From Merdimmobilis hominis (GTDB lineage Bacteria; Bacillota; Clostridia; Oscillospirales; Ruminococcaceae), in NCBI RefSeq assembly GCF_016901855.1, contig NZ_JACJKY010000007.1:62001-126000 (forward strand): DNA of 64,000 nt, read 5' to 3'. The notes below the pieces were generated by a model that did no database searches, had not been told where the DNA came from, and saw only the letters and a list, made by a program, of their open reading frames with translations. Below, in pieces: positions 1-8,280 of this stretch. The first letter of the stretch is position 1, and every line of letters begins with the position of its first letter. The translations under genes were made by a program, and so were the position numbers.

Positions 1-356
1 TGCGGCAAAAAGGTGACCGGACAGATCACTTCCTCTCCGCTGCACAGGACGGGCGTTTCATCGACAAGCCGGATACGAAAATCCGTTTTCATGTCGGAGA
101 GATACCGAAACAGCTTTAGATTGTCCCAGGAAAACATGGATGACAGTGTCGAGAGATGAAATCCCATGTCGGTTGCCATGACGATGGTTTCATCCGGCAG
201 CTTAAAACAGTTGCAGGTCAGTGCGTTGGCGTTTAATCGGTGCGTCGGTGAAAAACGCTGATAGACTGCTTTGTCGATGGTCAGTCCGTGGCTGACAACC
301 AGACATTTGAGTTCCACCGAATCAATTTCACGGTTTTGATAGATGTACTTCATCAT
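1..356 (-). CDS. Unrecognised protein, N-terminal 118 residues (runs off the window)
   Basis: An open frame starts at an ATG at 354-356 and reads without a stop to the window edge. It has a plausible Shine-Dalgarno (AAGGTAAGGG just upstream) and a good promoter at 427-455. A second ATG lies directly after the first, so either could be used. The visible part is soluble, with no signal peptide or membrane segment. It contains NALTCNCFKLPDE and a region rich in Asp, Ser and Thr (MATDMGFHLSTLSSMF). I do not recognise a family. The C-terminus is outside the window, so function cannot be judged. Confidence 0.6.
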   Translation of the reverse strand, partial: MMKYIYQNREIDSVELKCLVVSHGLTIDKAVYQRFSPTHRLNANALTCNCFKLPDETIVMATDMGFHLSTLSSMFSWDNLKLFRYLSDMKTDFRIRLVDETPVLCSGEEVICPVTFLP

Positions 357-426
357 AGAAATCCCTTACCTTTATTCGTTTAAAAAGTCACTCCGTTCGG
401 GGTGACAAATCGATCGTTTTGCTGTC

Positions 427-455
427 ATTATAGCGCATTCAAATCGAAATGTAAA
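427..455 (-). promoter_or_regulatory. Sigma-A promoter for the partial gene at 1-356
   Basis: On the minus strand TTTACA (450-455) and TATAAT (427-432) are separated by 17 bases, about 70 bases upstream of the start codon. Confidence 0.65.
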
Positions 456-499
456 GACAAATGATACACCCAAACAATAATGAATTGAGATTACATATA

Positions 500-534
500 A
501 AAAGCTGTCTGTACTGAAGTACAGACAGCTTTTT
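500..534 (-). terminator. Intrinsic terminator after the flavoredoxin-like gene
   Basis: A perfect 15-bp stem (500-514 with 519-534, TGAA loop) lies 24 bases past the stop of the minus-strand gene at 558-1115. On the minus strand it is followed by a T-rich stretch. Its A/T flanks mean it could also work on the plus strand. Confidence 0.75.
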
Positions 535-557
535 AAAATTGGGTTAAAAAGGTAAAC

Positions 558-1115
558 TTATTTTAATTTACTGCCGTCTTTGAATGCGTTGCCGACTCGC
601 TCGCCCAGCACATGATAGCCGTTGTTTGCCGGTTCAAAGGAGATCGGACGGAACACGTTCAGATCGAGATTGCCCGATTCATTCAGCACACGTTCATCAA
701 TGCTGATGTTCACAATCTTGCCGATGACGTTGCCGTCTTCATTCACTTTAATCAGTTCGCATTCGAGCGCAACCGGCAGTTCATCAATGAGCGGCGCGTT
801 GACAAACGAACTTTTGGTGGTGTGGAAACCAGATTTTATGACCTTATTCGGTTCGGTATTGCCGGAAACCATTCCCACATAATCGGCCTCTGCGACATGA
901 TCAGCGTCAGCAAAGCTTAAGGTGAATGCGCCGGTTTGTTTGATGTTTGCGGTTGTTTTGTGACCTGCGCTTAAACAGATCACCACTTTGTCTTCGTCAT
1001 ACAGTCCGCCCCATGCAGCGTTCATGGCGTCAGGGGTACCGTCTTCGCCGTATGTTCCGATAATCAATACCGGCAGCGGATAAAACCATGATTTTGTTCC
1101 GAAATTTTTGCGCAT
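558..1115 (-). CDS. Flavoredoxin-like FMN-binding split-barrel flavin reductase
   Basis: A 185-residue soluble protein of the flavin reductase-like FMN-binding split barrel family, which carries electrons or reduces flavins in anaerobes. Family features seen are the N-terminal PLPVLIIGTYGEDGTPDAMN segment (flavin-contacting strand with a conserved N-A-A-W turn), KTTANIKQTGAFTLSFAD around residues 54-70, and a mid-protein VNAPLIDELPVALECEL typical of flavoredoxins. The start is fixed by GAAAGGAAGG nine bases upstream of the ATG. It is a single-gene unit with its own promoter (1151-1179) and terminator (500-534). Physiological partner and substrate cannot be told from sequence. Confidence 0.85.
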   Translation of the reverse strand: MRKNFGTKSWFYPLPVLIIGTYGEDGTPDAMNAAWGGLYDEDKVVICLSAGHKTTANIKQTGAFTLSFADADHVAEADYVGMVSGNTEPNKVIKSGFHTTKSSFVNAPLIDELPVALECELIKVNEDGNVIGKIVNISIDERVLNESGNLDLNVFRPISFEPANNGYHVLGERVGNAFKDGSKLK

Positions 1116-1150
1116 AGGAATCCTTCCTTTCGAACAGAGCGTTTTCTTTT

Positions 1151-1179
1151 ATTATACAACGGAATCTGCGGTAGAACAA
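1151..1179 (-). promoter_or_regulatory. Promoter of the flavoredoxin-like gene
   Basis: Minus strand TTGTTC (1174-1179), a 17-base spacer, and TATAAT (1151-1156), 36 bases before the ATG. Confidence 0.65.
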
Positions 1180-1233
1180 TCCCTTACGCAAAGATCACAG
1201 GTAAATTCTTTATACGGACAACTTTATTTCAGT

Positions 1234-1326
1234 AAAATAAAAAACCTGCGGAGTACGTGCTCACCGCAGGCAGGCCAAGACTGATTGCATTCTCATATTC
1301 TCGATGCGGGCATCTAACTTTCAGGC
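1234..1326 (-). repeat. Terminator-bearing repeat module, copy A
   Basis: About 93 bases that recur almost unchanged at 1447-1542. Differences are confined to the hairpin loop and a few bases near 1302-1310. Read on the minus strand it is a unique-looking stretch of about 55 bases, then a CCTGCGG/CCGCAGG hairpin, then a T-rich tail. It lies downstream of tRNA-Val(CAC). Confidence 0.8.
1245..1270 (-). terminator. Intrinsic terminator in repeat copy A
   Basis: CCTGCGG (1245-1251) pairs with CCGCAGG (1264-1270). On the minus strand the stem is followed by TTTTTTATTTT. It is the last of the serial terminators downstream of tRNA-Val(CAC). Confidence 0.7.
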
Positions 1327-1446
1327 AAAATAAAAAACCTGCGGAGCGCGGCGGCTAAGCCGCTTTGATTTCGCGCGGGCAGTGGCTGCACCCTTTCTTA
1401 CTTTGATTCCCGCGTCGAACTCACAGCAAGAGTGTTTCACTCCACA
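1327..1446 (-). other. Middle segment of the terminator array
   Basis: Between the two repeat copies lies a different segment of about 120 bases. It starts with the same AAAATAAAAAACCTGCGGAG motif as the repeats, holds a GCGGCTAAGCCGC hairpin at about 1351-1363, and includes several GC-rich complementary runs. No coding frame or RNA family is recognisable. It looks like a diverged third module. Confidence 0.45.
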
Positions 1447-1542
1447 AAAACAAAAAACCTGCGGAGCGCGAATTGCTCACCGCAGGCAGGCCAAGACTGA
1501 TTGCATTCTCATATTCTCGGCGCGAGCATCTAACTTTCAGGC
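1447..1542 (-). repeat. Terminator-bearing repeat module, copy B
   Basis: Near-identical to 1234-1326, including the shared core GCAGGCCAAGACTGATTGCA and the end motif TCTAACTTTCAGGC. It contains its own terminator hairpin at 1458-1486. Confidence 0.8.
1458..1486 (-). terminator. Intrinsic terminator in repeat copy B
   Basis: CCTGCGG (1458-1464) pairs with CCGCAGG (1480-1486), extendable by partly paired AGC/GCT. The minus-strand tail is TTTTTTGTTTTTG. Confidence 0.7.
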
Positions 1543-1554
1543 AAAATAAAAAGC

Positions 1555-1576
1555 CTGGAGCGCGAATTGGCTCCAG
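1555..1576 (-). terminator. Terminator directly after tRNA-Val(CAC)
   Basis: CTGGAGC (1555-1561) pairs with GCTCCAG (1570-1576). The minus-strand tail is TTTTTATTTT. It sits 9 bases past the tRNA 3' end. Confidence 0.8.
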
Positions 1577-1584
1577 ACTCAGTC

Positions 1585-1661
1585 TGGTGGAGACGGAGGG
1601 GCTCGAACCCGCGACCTCACGGATGTGAACCGTGCGCTCTGACCAGCTGAGCTACGCCTCC
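1585..1661 (-). tRNA. tRNA-Val (anticodon CAC)
   Basis: A 77-base cloverleaf on the minus strand. The acceptor stem GGAGGCG pairs with CGTCTCC (one G-U pair), the discriminator is A, and CCA is encoded. The anticodon arm CACGG-TTCACAT-CCGTG gives anticodon CAC, reading GUG. The T stem GCGGG/CCCTC has one C-U mismatch, which is unusual. It has its own promoter at 1677-1705. Another tRNA-Val (GAC) lies at 16527. Confidence 0.9.
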
Positions 1662-1676
1662 AAACTTACAAAAATT

Positions 1677-1705
1677 ATTATACCACAGCACCATGCTTTT
1701 TGCAA
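1677..1705 (-). promoter_or_regulatory. Promoter of tRNA-Val(CAC)
   Basis: Minus strand TTGCAA (1700-1705), 17-base spacer ending TGTGG, TATAAT (1677-1682), 16 bases from the tRNA. A TGTGG before TATAAT recurs at several promoters in the window (16481, 20750, 61444). Confidence 0.7.
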
Positions 1706-1761
1706 GCTTTTTTTGAGAAAATCAAATGATTTTTTATTCAGTTGCGGAAGTTTAAATATGA

Positions 1762-1767
1762 TATAAT
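1762..1767 (+). promoter_or_regulatory. -10 box for the GNAT gene at 1800
   Basis: TATAAT 33 bases upstream of the start. No good -35 is visible at the right distance (CAGTTG at 1739), so the promoter assignment rests mainly on the -10. Confidence 0.45.
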
Positions 1768-1799
1768 AAAGTAAAGAAAACAAAAAAGGAGGGAGATGT

Positions 1800-2381
1800 A
1801 TGAGGCAGTTTCAACATAGAATCGTACCGGAACAAATTGTCACAAAACGTTTGATCTTGCGCGCATTCTGCATGGAAGATGAGCAGGCAATGTTTAAAAA
1901 CTGGACATCCGATCCTCAAGTTGCACGATTTATGGCGGGAAAAGCGCACAGCAGCCCTGCAATCACACGCGGTGTGCTGGAAAGCTTTTGTTATCACAGC
2001 AGCCGCGGAAATCTTCACTGGGCAATCGTGCCAAACCGTGCGTTGTGTGATGAAAATCGTTTAACAGCGGGAGAACCGATGGGTTCCGTCAGTATTGTTC
2101 GCTTTGATTCGATGCGAAAAGAGGCTGAGCTTGGCTATGCGCTTTCACGTGTACTCTGGGGACAAGGTATCATGCCGGAAGCGATTGAAGCAGTGATGGA
2201 ATGGGCGGTTTCTCATCTTGGCGTGAAACAGTTTTCGGCACAGGTATTTGCCGGAAACGAAGCATCTGTGCGTGTATTGAAAAAATGCGGGTTTTCCCAT
2301 ACATCCACACGACAAGACGGTGCGTGCAGAAATACAGGAGAACCCGCAGATGTTCTGGTATTCAAAAAACGTGGACGATAA
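1800..2381 (+). CDS. GNAT acetyltransferase, RimJ/RimL-like
   Basis: A 193-residue soluble protein of the GNAT superfamily, RimJ/RimL (Acetyltransf_3) branch, which transfers acetyl from acetyl-CoA to an amine. The N-terminal TKRLILRAFCMEDEQAMFKN is the classic opening of this branch. ELGYALSRVLWGQGIMPEAI near residues 105-125 carries the acetyl-CoA-binding turn, and NEASVRVLKKCGF is the usual C-terminal motif. AAAGGAGGG eight bases upstream supports the ATG. The gene ends 8 bases short of the convergent stop of the ABC exporter, with no terminator between. Substrate unknown; small-molecule or N-terminal protein acetylation are both possible. Confidence 0.85.
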   Translation: MRQFQHRIVPEQIVTKRLILRAFCMEDEQAMFKNWTSDPQVARFMAGKAHSSPAITRGVLESFCYHSSRGNLHWAIVPNRALCDENRLTAGEPMGSVSIVRFDSMRKEAELGYALSRVLWGQGIMPEAIEAVMEWAVSHLGVKQFSAQVFAGNEASVRVLKKCGFSHTSTRQDGACRNTGEPADVLVFKKRGR

Positions 2382-2389
2382 CGGGAAAA

Positions 2390-4111
2390 TCACGAAAGAT
2401 TCTTAAACTGAGATTCATACAGCTGTGCGTACAGTCCGTGATTTTGTAAGAGTTCTTCGTGTGTGCCTGTTTCTTCAATGCCGTTGGATGTGAGCACAAC
2501 GATCAAATCGGCGTTTTTGATTGTTGACAGGCGGTGTGCAACCACGAGCGTTGTTTTGTTTTGACTTAATGTATCAAGCGCGGACTGAATCATCTGTTCG
2601 GTTGCGTTGTCAAGTGCTGAAGTCGCCTCATCAAGAATCAGAATCGGCGGGTTCTTTAAGAACAGCCGTGCGATCGAAAGACGCTGTTTTTGGCCGCCGG
2701 AAAGCTTCACGCCGCGTTCTCCGATGAATGTATCGTATCCATCAGGAAGTGTGGAAACAAAATCGTGGATATTGGCAAGCTTCGCCGCATGAATAATTTC
2801 TTCTTCAGAAGCATCCAGATTGCCGTAAGCAATGTTGTCGCGGATGGTTCCGGTGAACAGGAATACGTCCTGCTGCACAATGCCGATGTTTCTGCGCAGG
2901 GAATCTCTCGTGAGAGAGCGGATGTCCATGCCGTCAATCGTGATCGCGCCGTCGTCAATTTCGTAAAACCGCGGAATCAAGTGGCAAAGTGTTGTTTTGC
3001 CGCTGCCGGACGGACCGACAAACGCAACCGTTTTTCCGGCGGGAACAGACAAACTGACGTGTGAAAGAACGGCTGCGCCGTCTTCTTCATAGGTGAATGT
3101 GACATCGTCAAACGTGATGTTTCCGTCAAGATGCGCAGCATCGAGTGCATCAGGGGATTCTGTTTCACTTTTCGTGTCCATGATTTCGCAGTAACGCTCA
3201 AATCCGCTCATACCGTTTTGCAGCTGTTCGATAAAGTCGATGATGCGGCGGATTGGGGTTAAGAAAAGATTGATGTAGAGCATGTATTTGAAAAATTCAC
3301 CGGTCGTAATCATCCCGTAGAAACAGCACAGACCGCCGCCCACCAATACGACAAGGTTTAAAATGTCGGTGAGCAGTCCCATGCCGGAGTGAAACTCACC
3401 CATCGTGCGATAGGCGAATTCCCGCGCTTTTAAAAAGGCACGGTTGCTTTTTGAAAATTTCCGTTCTTCATGGGATGCGTTTGTGAATGCTTTTGCAACA
3501 CGGATGCCTGCAATGCTGTTTTCAAGATCGGCGTTGACCTCTGCGATTTCCACACGCGTTTGTTTGAATGCACGTCCCATTCGTTTGCGCATTTTAATAG
3601 CAAACAGCAAAAGAATCGGAATCAGTGCGAAAATGCAAACCGTTAAAATCGGATTGATCGTAATTAAAATGCAGAAACTTCCGATAAACATGATCGCTGA
3701 GATAAACAAATTCTCAGGACCGTGATGTGCAAGCTCGGAAATCTCCATCAGGTCGTTGACAATCCGCGACATGATCGCACCGGTTTTGTGCGTATCAAAA
3801 AAGGAAAAAGGGAGTGTCTGCATATGCGAAAAGATCTCTTTTCGCATCGCTGCCTGCATGCGCACGCCGACACAGTGGCCATAGTACTGCACAATATAGT
3901 TCATGCATGCCTTCAAAATAAAAATGCCAAGCAGTGCAGCACCCCAAATGAGCATCAAATTGAGCTGCCGGTTTGGGATATATTTGTCGATCATATCACC
4001 CGTGATCGTTGGAAAAAACAAATCGCACAGCGCCGCAATCAATGCGCAGAACATATCAAGGCAAAACAGCGGCAGATGCGGCTTGTAATAGGAAATAAAT
4101 CGTTTGATCAT
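2390..4111 (-). CDS. ABC exporter, fused membrane and ATPase domains
   Basis: A 573-residue half-transporter of the MsbA/LmrA/BmrA type. It would work as a homodimer or heterodimer in the cytoplasmic membrane, exporting lipids, drugs or peptides. About six membrane segments occupy residues 1-290. The ATPase domain follows with Walker A GPSGSGKTT (near 367), signature LSGGQKQR (near 470), and Walker B ILILDEATSALD, whose Glu is intact so the site should be active. A final VVAHRLSTI switch follows. It has its own promoter (4147-4175) and no partner half-transporter nearby, which favours a homodimer. Substrate cannot be inferred. Confidence 0.9.
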   Translation of the reverse strand: MIKRFISYYKPHLPLFCLDMFCALIAALCDLFFPTITGDMIDKYIPNRQLNLMLIWGAALLGIFILKACMNYIVQYYGHCVGVRMQAAMRKEIFSHMQTLPFSFFDTHKTGAIMSRIVNDLMEISELAHHGPENLFISAIMFIGSFCILITINPILTVCIFALIPILLLFAIKMRKRMGRAFKQTRVEIAEVNADLENSIAGIRVAKAFTNASHEERKFSKSNRAFLKAREFAYRTMGEFHSGMGLLTDILNLVVLVGGGLCCFYGMITTGEFFKYMLYINLFLTPIRRIIDFIEQLQNGMSGFERYCEIMDTKSETESPDALDAAHLDGNITFDDVTFTYEEDGAAVLSHVSLSVPAGKTVAFVGPSGSGKTTLCHLIPRFYEIDDGAITIDGMDIRSLTRDSLRRNIGIVQQDVFLFTGTIRDNIAYGNLDASEEEIIHAAKLANIHDFVSTLPDGYDTFIGERGVKLSGGQKQRLSIARLFLKNPPILILDEATSALDNATEQMIQSALDTLSQNKTTLVVAHRLSTIKNADLIVVLTSNGIEETGTHEELLQNHGLYAQLYESQFKNLS

Positions 4112-4146
4112 AAAGCCCCTCTTTTCTTCTCTTTTTCTTTTGTTTT

Positions 4147-4175
4147 ATTGTATCATGCTCAAAATTTTTCGTCAA
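4147..4175 (-). promoter_or_regulatory. Promoter of the ABC exporter
   Basis: Minus strand TTGACG (4170-4175), 17-base spacer, TACAAT (4147-4152), 36 bases upstream of the ATG. Confidence 0.65.
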
Positions 4176-4183
4176 GAATCGCA

Positions 4184-4213
4184 AGAACCGGCAATCTTAG
4201 GACTGCCGGTTCT
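4184..4213 (-). terminator. Hairpin terminator after rex
   Basis: AGAACCGGCA (4184-4193) pairs with TGCCGGTTCT (4204-4213), 21 bases beyond the rex stop. On the minus strand the T tract is weak (TTCTTGCGATTCTT). On the plus strand it is strong (six T). The position still fits the end of the acn-icd-rex unit. Confidence 0.6.
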
Positions 4214-4233
4214 TTTTTGGCTGTGAATCTTTT

Positions 4234-4887
4234 TTAGTTTTCTTCAGACAGCAGCGTCTTGAGCTCATAGCTTAGTGTCATCAAGCTGTCGCTCATATGA
4301 ACGTTTTCCACAACGATACCGCGTTCTTTTTGGTTTAAAGCAAGGTCATAATGACTGAAGTTCCAAAATCCTTTTACGCCTGCATCGATCAACCGATCAC
4401 TGATTTCTTTTGTTACCGTTTTTGGAATACACAAAATGGCAGCAGTCGGATGATAGACACGGCAGAACGGCTCAATTTTATCGGTAGAACGTACCAAAAC
4501 GCCTTTGATTGTTTGACCGATCAGCGCCGGATTTTCGTCAAAAATGCCAATCAGCCGAAATCCGCGCTGTTCAAATTCCATGTGGTTTGCCACTGCGCGG
4601 CCAAGATTGCCTGCACCGATCAAAATGGCATCCACCTGACGGTCAAGTCCGAGAATTGATGCGATTTCTTCGTAGAGTACATTGACGTTATATCCGTATC
4701 CCTGCTGACCAAATCCGCCGAAGCAGTTTAAATCCTGACGGATCTGCGAGGCTGTAATCCCCATTTTTTCTGACAAAAGACGGGAAGAAATTCGGGTGAC
4801 CCCTTGATTCAACAGCTCGCCTAAAAACCGGTAGTAACGGGGAAGACGCTTAATCACCGCTTTTGAGATATTTTTTTCGTGTGCCAT
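4234..4887 (-). CDS. rex: Redox-sensing transcriptional repressor Rex
   Basis: A 217-residue dimeric repressor that binds DNA when NAD+ dominates and releases it on NADH binding, so it controls fermentation and respiration genes. The N-terminal winged helix (residues 1-80) shows KRLPRYYRFLGEL and SSRLLSEKMGITASQIRQDL, the usual Rex recognition region. The Rossmann domain begins with GAGNLGRAVANH near residue 90. The C-terminal swapped helix ends with LMTLSYELKTLL. Length is standard. It is the last gene of a minus-strand unit behind icd (31 bases apart). I found no clear Rex operator (TTGTGAA-N4-TTCACAA) near the operon promoter. Confidence 0.95.
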   Translation of the reverse strand: MAHEKNISKAVIKRLPRYYRFLGELLNQGVTRISSRLLSEKMGITASQIRQDLNCFGGFGQQGYGYNVNVLYEEIASILGLDRQVDAILIGAGNLGRAVANHMEFEQRGFRLIGIFDENPALIGQTIKGVLVRSTDKIEPFCRVYHPTAAILCIPKTVTKEISDRLIDAGVKGFWNFSHYDLALNQKERGIVVENVHMSDSLMTLSYELKTLLSEEN

Positions 4888-4918
4888 GTGTCAAAAGACC
4901 TTTCTGTGTGGTAAAAAA

Positions 4919-6127
4919 TCAAAGAAGCGCCTGCAGGCGGACGTTGATCTCGTTTAAGAATGTTTCGGTATCAACGGTCTGCTTTGTTTCGAGTGTGGAT
5001 AAGCGATACAGGTCTCCTGTCATCACGCCGTCTTCGATCGTCTGAACAGCGGCCTGTTCAAGCTTTTTCGCAAACGTCATGAGCGCTTCGTTTTGGTCGA
5101 GCTCGCCGCGTTTATATAAAGCGCCCGTCCATGCAAACAGCGTTGCAATCGAGTTTGTGGAGGTTGTTTCGCCTTTTAAGTATTTGTAGTAGTGGCGAGT
5201 AACGGTGCCGTGCGCTGCTTCATACTCATACACGCCGTCCGGTGAAACGAGCACAGAAGTCATCATGCCGAGCGAGCCGAATGCGGTTGCCACCATGTCG
5301 GACATAACGTCGCCGTCATAGTTTTTGCATGCCCAGATGAAGCCGCCATCACTGCGGATGACGCGTGCAACTGCATCGTCGATGAGTGTGTAGAAATATT
5401 CGATGCCTGCCGCTTCAAACCGCTCTTTGTATTCGGTTTCGTAGACTTCGTTGAAGAGATCTTTGAAGCGGTGGTCATACTGTTTGGAGATTGTGTCTTT
5501 TGTTGCGAACCAGATGTCCTCTTTCTGGTCGAGCGCGAAGTTTAAGCAAGCGCGTGCGAAGCTTTTAATGCTGTCGTCGAGGTTGTGAACGCCCTGCACA
5601 ATGCCGTCGCCTTTAAAGTCGTGAATGAGCGCGCGCTCCTCTGTGCCGTCAGGATTGGTGATAACCAATTCCGCTTTTGCACCGGCTTTGACGCGGAGCT
5701 CTGTGTTTTTATAGATATCGCCGTATGCATGACGGGCGATCGTGATCGGTTTTTTCCAGGTGGAAACGTACGGCTCAATGCCTTTGACAATGATCGGTTT
5801 GCGGAATACAGTGCCGTCCAAAATCGCACGGATTGTGCCGTTCGGGCTTTTCCACATCTCTTTGAGGGTATACTCCTTCATGCGGTCTGCATTCGGTGTG
5901 ATCGTCGCGCATTTGACAGCAACGCCGTATTTTTTGGTGGCGTTTGCAGAGTCAATCGTGACCTGATCATTCGTTTCATTGCGGTGTACGAGACCCAAGT
6001 CGTAATATTCCGTATTGAGATCAATATACGGTGTTAACAGGATATCTTTGATCATTTTCCAGATGACACGGGTCATCTCGTCGCCGTCCATCTCGACGAG
6101 CGGCGTTGTCATTTTGATTTTTTCCAT
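4919..6127 (-). CDS. icd: NADP-dependent isocitrate dehydrogenase
   Basis: A 402-residue enzyme that oxidatively decarboxylates isocitrate to 2-oxoglutarate with NADP. The sequence is of the homodimeric type shared with eukaryotic cytosolic IDH. Signs are the opening [15 protein letters not shown], substrate-binding [17 protein letters not shown] (near 93-110), the metal-binding Asp region [20 protein letters not shown], and the NADP-binding [17 protein letters not shown] near residue 305. It sits between acn upstream and rex downstream on the same strand, 28 and 31 bases away. In anaerobes lacking a full TCA cycle this pair usually serves glutamate synthesis. Confidence 0.95.
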   Translation of the reverse strand: MEKIKMTTPLVEMDGDEMTRVIWKMIKDILLTPYIDLNTEYYDLGLVHRNETNDQVTIDSANATKKYGVAVKCATITPNADRMKEYTLKEMWKSPNGTIRAILDGTVFRKPIIVKGIEPYVSTWKKPITIARHAYGDIYKNTELRVKAGAKAELVITNPDGTEERALIHDFKGDGIVQGVHNLDDSIKSFARACLNFALDQKEDIWFATKDTISKQYDHRFKDLFNEVYETEYKERFEAAGIEYFYTLIDDAVARVIRSDGGFIWACKNYDGDVMSDMVATAFGSLGMMTSVLVSPDGVYEYEAAHGTVTRHYYKYLKGETTSTNSIATLFAWTGALYKRGELDQNEALMTFAKKLEQAAVQTIEDGVMTGDLYRLSTLETKQTVDTETFLNEINVRLQALL

Positions 6128-6155
6128 GGGACGAATCCTCCTTATCGTATGAAAA

Positions 6156-8093
6156 TCAGCCGAGCTGTTGTTTTGTATAGTTTAATAAGCCGCCTGCAAG
6201 AATGATATCTTTCGAACGGCCGGACAAATCGCACGAAACCGGAATCTGAATGCCCTTTGTCACGTTTTCGACAACGATTTCACCGTCATTTTCGATTGTC
6301 TTGCGGATATCTTTAAGCAGGAGCACGTCATCCTGATCGATCTTCTCGTAATCTGCTTCGTTTTTGAAGGTGAGCGGCAGAATGCCGGCGTTAATCAGGT
6401 TTGCACGGTGAATGCGGGCAAAGGACTGCACCAAAACAGCTTTGACACCCAAATACAGCGGTGCGAGTGCAGCGTGTTCACGCGAGGAGCCTTGTCCGTA
6501 GTTTGCGCCGCCGACAATGATACTCTGTTTCAATGAGAGCGCACGCTCCGGGAAGGTTTTATCGCACACGGTGAAGCAGTGCATGGAGATCGCCGGAATG
6601 TTCGAACGAAGCGGCAGGATTTTCGCACCGGCCGGCATGATGTGGTCGGTTGTGATGTTGTCGCCGACTTTCAGTGCACACGGTGCTTCGATTGTTTCGT
6701 CGAGCGGGGTGGTCACCGGGAACGGTTTGATGTTCGGACCGCGCAGGATTTCGACAGAATCCATCTCTTCTTCGGAAGCCGGCGGAACGATCATGTTGTC
6801 GTTGATTAAGAACGACTCCGGCAGGGTAAACGCCGGCATTTCACCGAGCACCTCGCTCGGATCGGTCAAGTAGCCGGTGAGCGCCGATACAGCGGCAACC
6901 TCCGGGCTTACAAGATAGATCTGGCCGTCGGCAGTGCCCGAACGTCCTTCAAAGTTACGGTTGAATGTACGGAGCGAAACACCTTTGGAGTTCGGCGACT
7001 GTCCCATGCCGATGCACGGACCGCATGCACATTCGAGAATGCGCGCGCCTGCCGCAATCAGATCTGCCAAGAGGCCGTTTTGCGCCATCATCTGGAATAC
7101 CTGCTTCGAACCCGGCGCAATCGAAAGGCTTACGTCCGGATGACAGGTCTTTCCTTTTAAAATATAAGCAACTTTCATCATGTCGAGCAGCGAGGAGTTT
7201 GTGCACGAGCCGATGCAGACCTGATCGACTTTCAGTTTGCCGATCTCCGGAATTGTTTTGACGCGATCCGGGCTGTGCGGACAAGCTGCCATCGGTGCAA
7301 TCGCAGACAGGTCGATGTTGTATACTTCATCATAGACTGCGTCGTCATCGGCTTTGACTTCGCACCAGTCCTCTTCGCGGCCCTGTGCTTTTAAGAATGC
7401 ACGGGTGATTTCGTCAGACGGGAAAATCGAAGTGGTTGCGCCGAGTTCTGCGCCCATGTTCGTGATCGTTGCACGCTCCGGAACAGAGAGTGTTTTGACG
7501 CCTTCGCCGCCGTATTCAATTACTTTTCCGACGCCGCCTTTGACAGACAGCAGACGCAGTACTTCCAAAATAATATCTTTTGCGGCAACCCACGGACGAA
7601 GTTTGCCGGTCAAATTGATGCGAACCATTTTCGGTGCGGTGATGTAGTAAGCGCCGCCGCCCATTGCAACTGCTACGTCAAGACCGCCTGCACCCATTGC
7701 AAACATGCCGATGCCGCCGGCAGTCGGGGTGTGGCTGTCCGAACCGATCAGCGTTTTGCCCGGTTTTGCAAAGCGCTCGAGATGTACCTGGTGGCAGATA
7801 CCGTTGCCCGGACGAGAAAAATAAATGCCGTGCTTTTTGGCGATCGAACCGATAAAACGGTGGTCGTCAGCATTTTCAAAACCCGACTGCAGCGTATTGT
7901 GATCAATATATGCAACGCTTCGTTCTGTCTGAACACGTTTTACGCCCATTGCCTCAAACTCAAGATACGCCATTGTACCGGTGGCATCCTGCGTGAGTGT
8001 CTGGTCAATTTTCAAACCGATTTCATTGCCTTTTTCGAAGGTTCCGTCAACAACGTGCGCCGACAGAATTTTCTCTGCGATTGTAAGTCCCAT
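6156..8093 (-). CDS. acn: Aconitate hydratase, short bacterial form
   Basis: A 645-residue [4Fe-4S] enzyme interconverting citrate and isocitrate. It is of the shorter clade seen in Clostridia and Thermotogae, where classical AcnA is near 890 residues. The three cluster cysteines are in IGSCTNSS (near 297) and [10 protein letters not shown] (near 354 and 357). The substrate-binding [20 protein letters not shown] is near 117. The C-terminal swivel domain (about 480-645) has [18 protein letters not shown] and [16 protein letters not shown]. First gene of acn-icd-rex, with its own promoter at 8204-8232. Homoaconitase-like substrates are possible in this clade, but the icd neighbour argues for citrate. 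Confidence 0.92.
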   Translation of the reverse strand: MGLTIAEKILSAHVVDGTFEKGNEIGLKIDQTLTQDATGTMAYLEFEAMGVKRVQTERSVAYIDHNTLQSGFENADDHRFIGSIAKKHGIYFSRPGNGICHQVHLERFAKPGKTLIGSDSHTPTAGGIGMFAMGAGGLDVAVAMGGGAYYITAPKMVRINLTGKLRPWVAAKDIILEVLRLLSVKGGVGKVIEYGGEGVKTLSVPERATITNMGAELGATTSIFPSDEITRAFLKAQGREEDWCEVKADDDAVYDEVYNIDLSAIAPMAACPHSPDRVKTIPEIGKLKVDQVCIGSCTNSSLLDMMKVAYILKGKTCHPDVSLSIAPGSKQVFQMMAQNGLLADLIAAGARILECACGPCIGMGQSPNSKGVSLRTFNRNFEGRSGTADGQIYLVSPEVAAVSALTGYLTDPSEVLGEMPAFTLPESFLINDNMIVPPASEEEMDSVEILRGPNIKPFPVTTPLDETIEAPCALKVGDNITTDHIMPAGAKILPLRSNIPAISMHCFTVCDKTFPERALSLKQSIIVGGANYGQGSSREHAALAPLYLGVKAVLVQSFARIHRANLINAGILPLTFKNEADYEKIDQDDVLLLKDIRKTIENDGEIVVENVTKGIQIPVSCDLSGRSKDIILAGGLLNYTKQQLG

Positions 8094-8203
8094 AGCAAAC
8101 TCCGTTTCTCCGGTGCGGATGAAAAACTGGAAATCCGGGCGCCGGTCCGGTGTGCAATCTGCACGATTTCCACGTTCATTTTTTATTAGAATCCATCCAT
8201 TTT

Positions 8204-8232
8204 ATTTTATATGATTCCCAGTCGCTTGTCAA
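8204..8232 (-). promoter_or_regulatory. Promoter of acn-icd-rex
   Basis: Minus strand TTGACA (8227-8232), 17-base spacer, TAAAAT (8204-8209), leaving a leader of about 105 bases before acn. No obvious operator palindrome is visible in it. Confidence 0.7.
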
Positions 8233-8255
8233 TAGTTTAACGGGCTAAAGCAAAA

Positions 8256-8275
8256 GAGCAGCCATGCGGCTGCTC
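8256..8275 (-). terminator. Terminator after the DUF1015 gene
   Basis: GAGCAGCC (8256-8263) pairs with GGCTGCTC (8268-8275). The minus-strand tail is TTTTGCTTT. It sits 6 bases past the stop codon and just upstream of the acn promoter. Confidence 0.8.
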
Positions 8276-8280
8276 CTTAT

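Noticed and set aside
1234-1577. Repeats resembling a CRISPR array
   Set aside because: Only two copies of a 93-base unit, each with a terminator hairpin, no short regular repeats or unique spacers, and no cas genes.
8094-8260. Rex operator at the acn promoter
   Set aside because: I looked for TTGTGAA-N4-TTCACAA and near variants and saw none. A matrix scan could still find a weak site.
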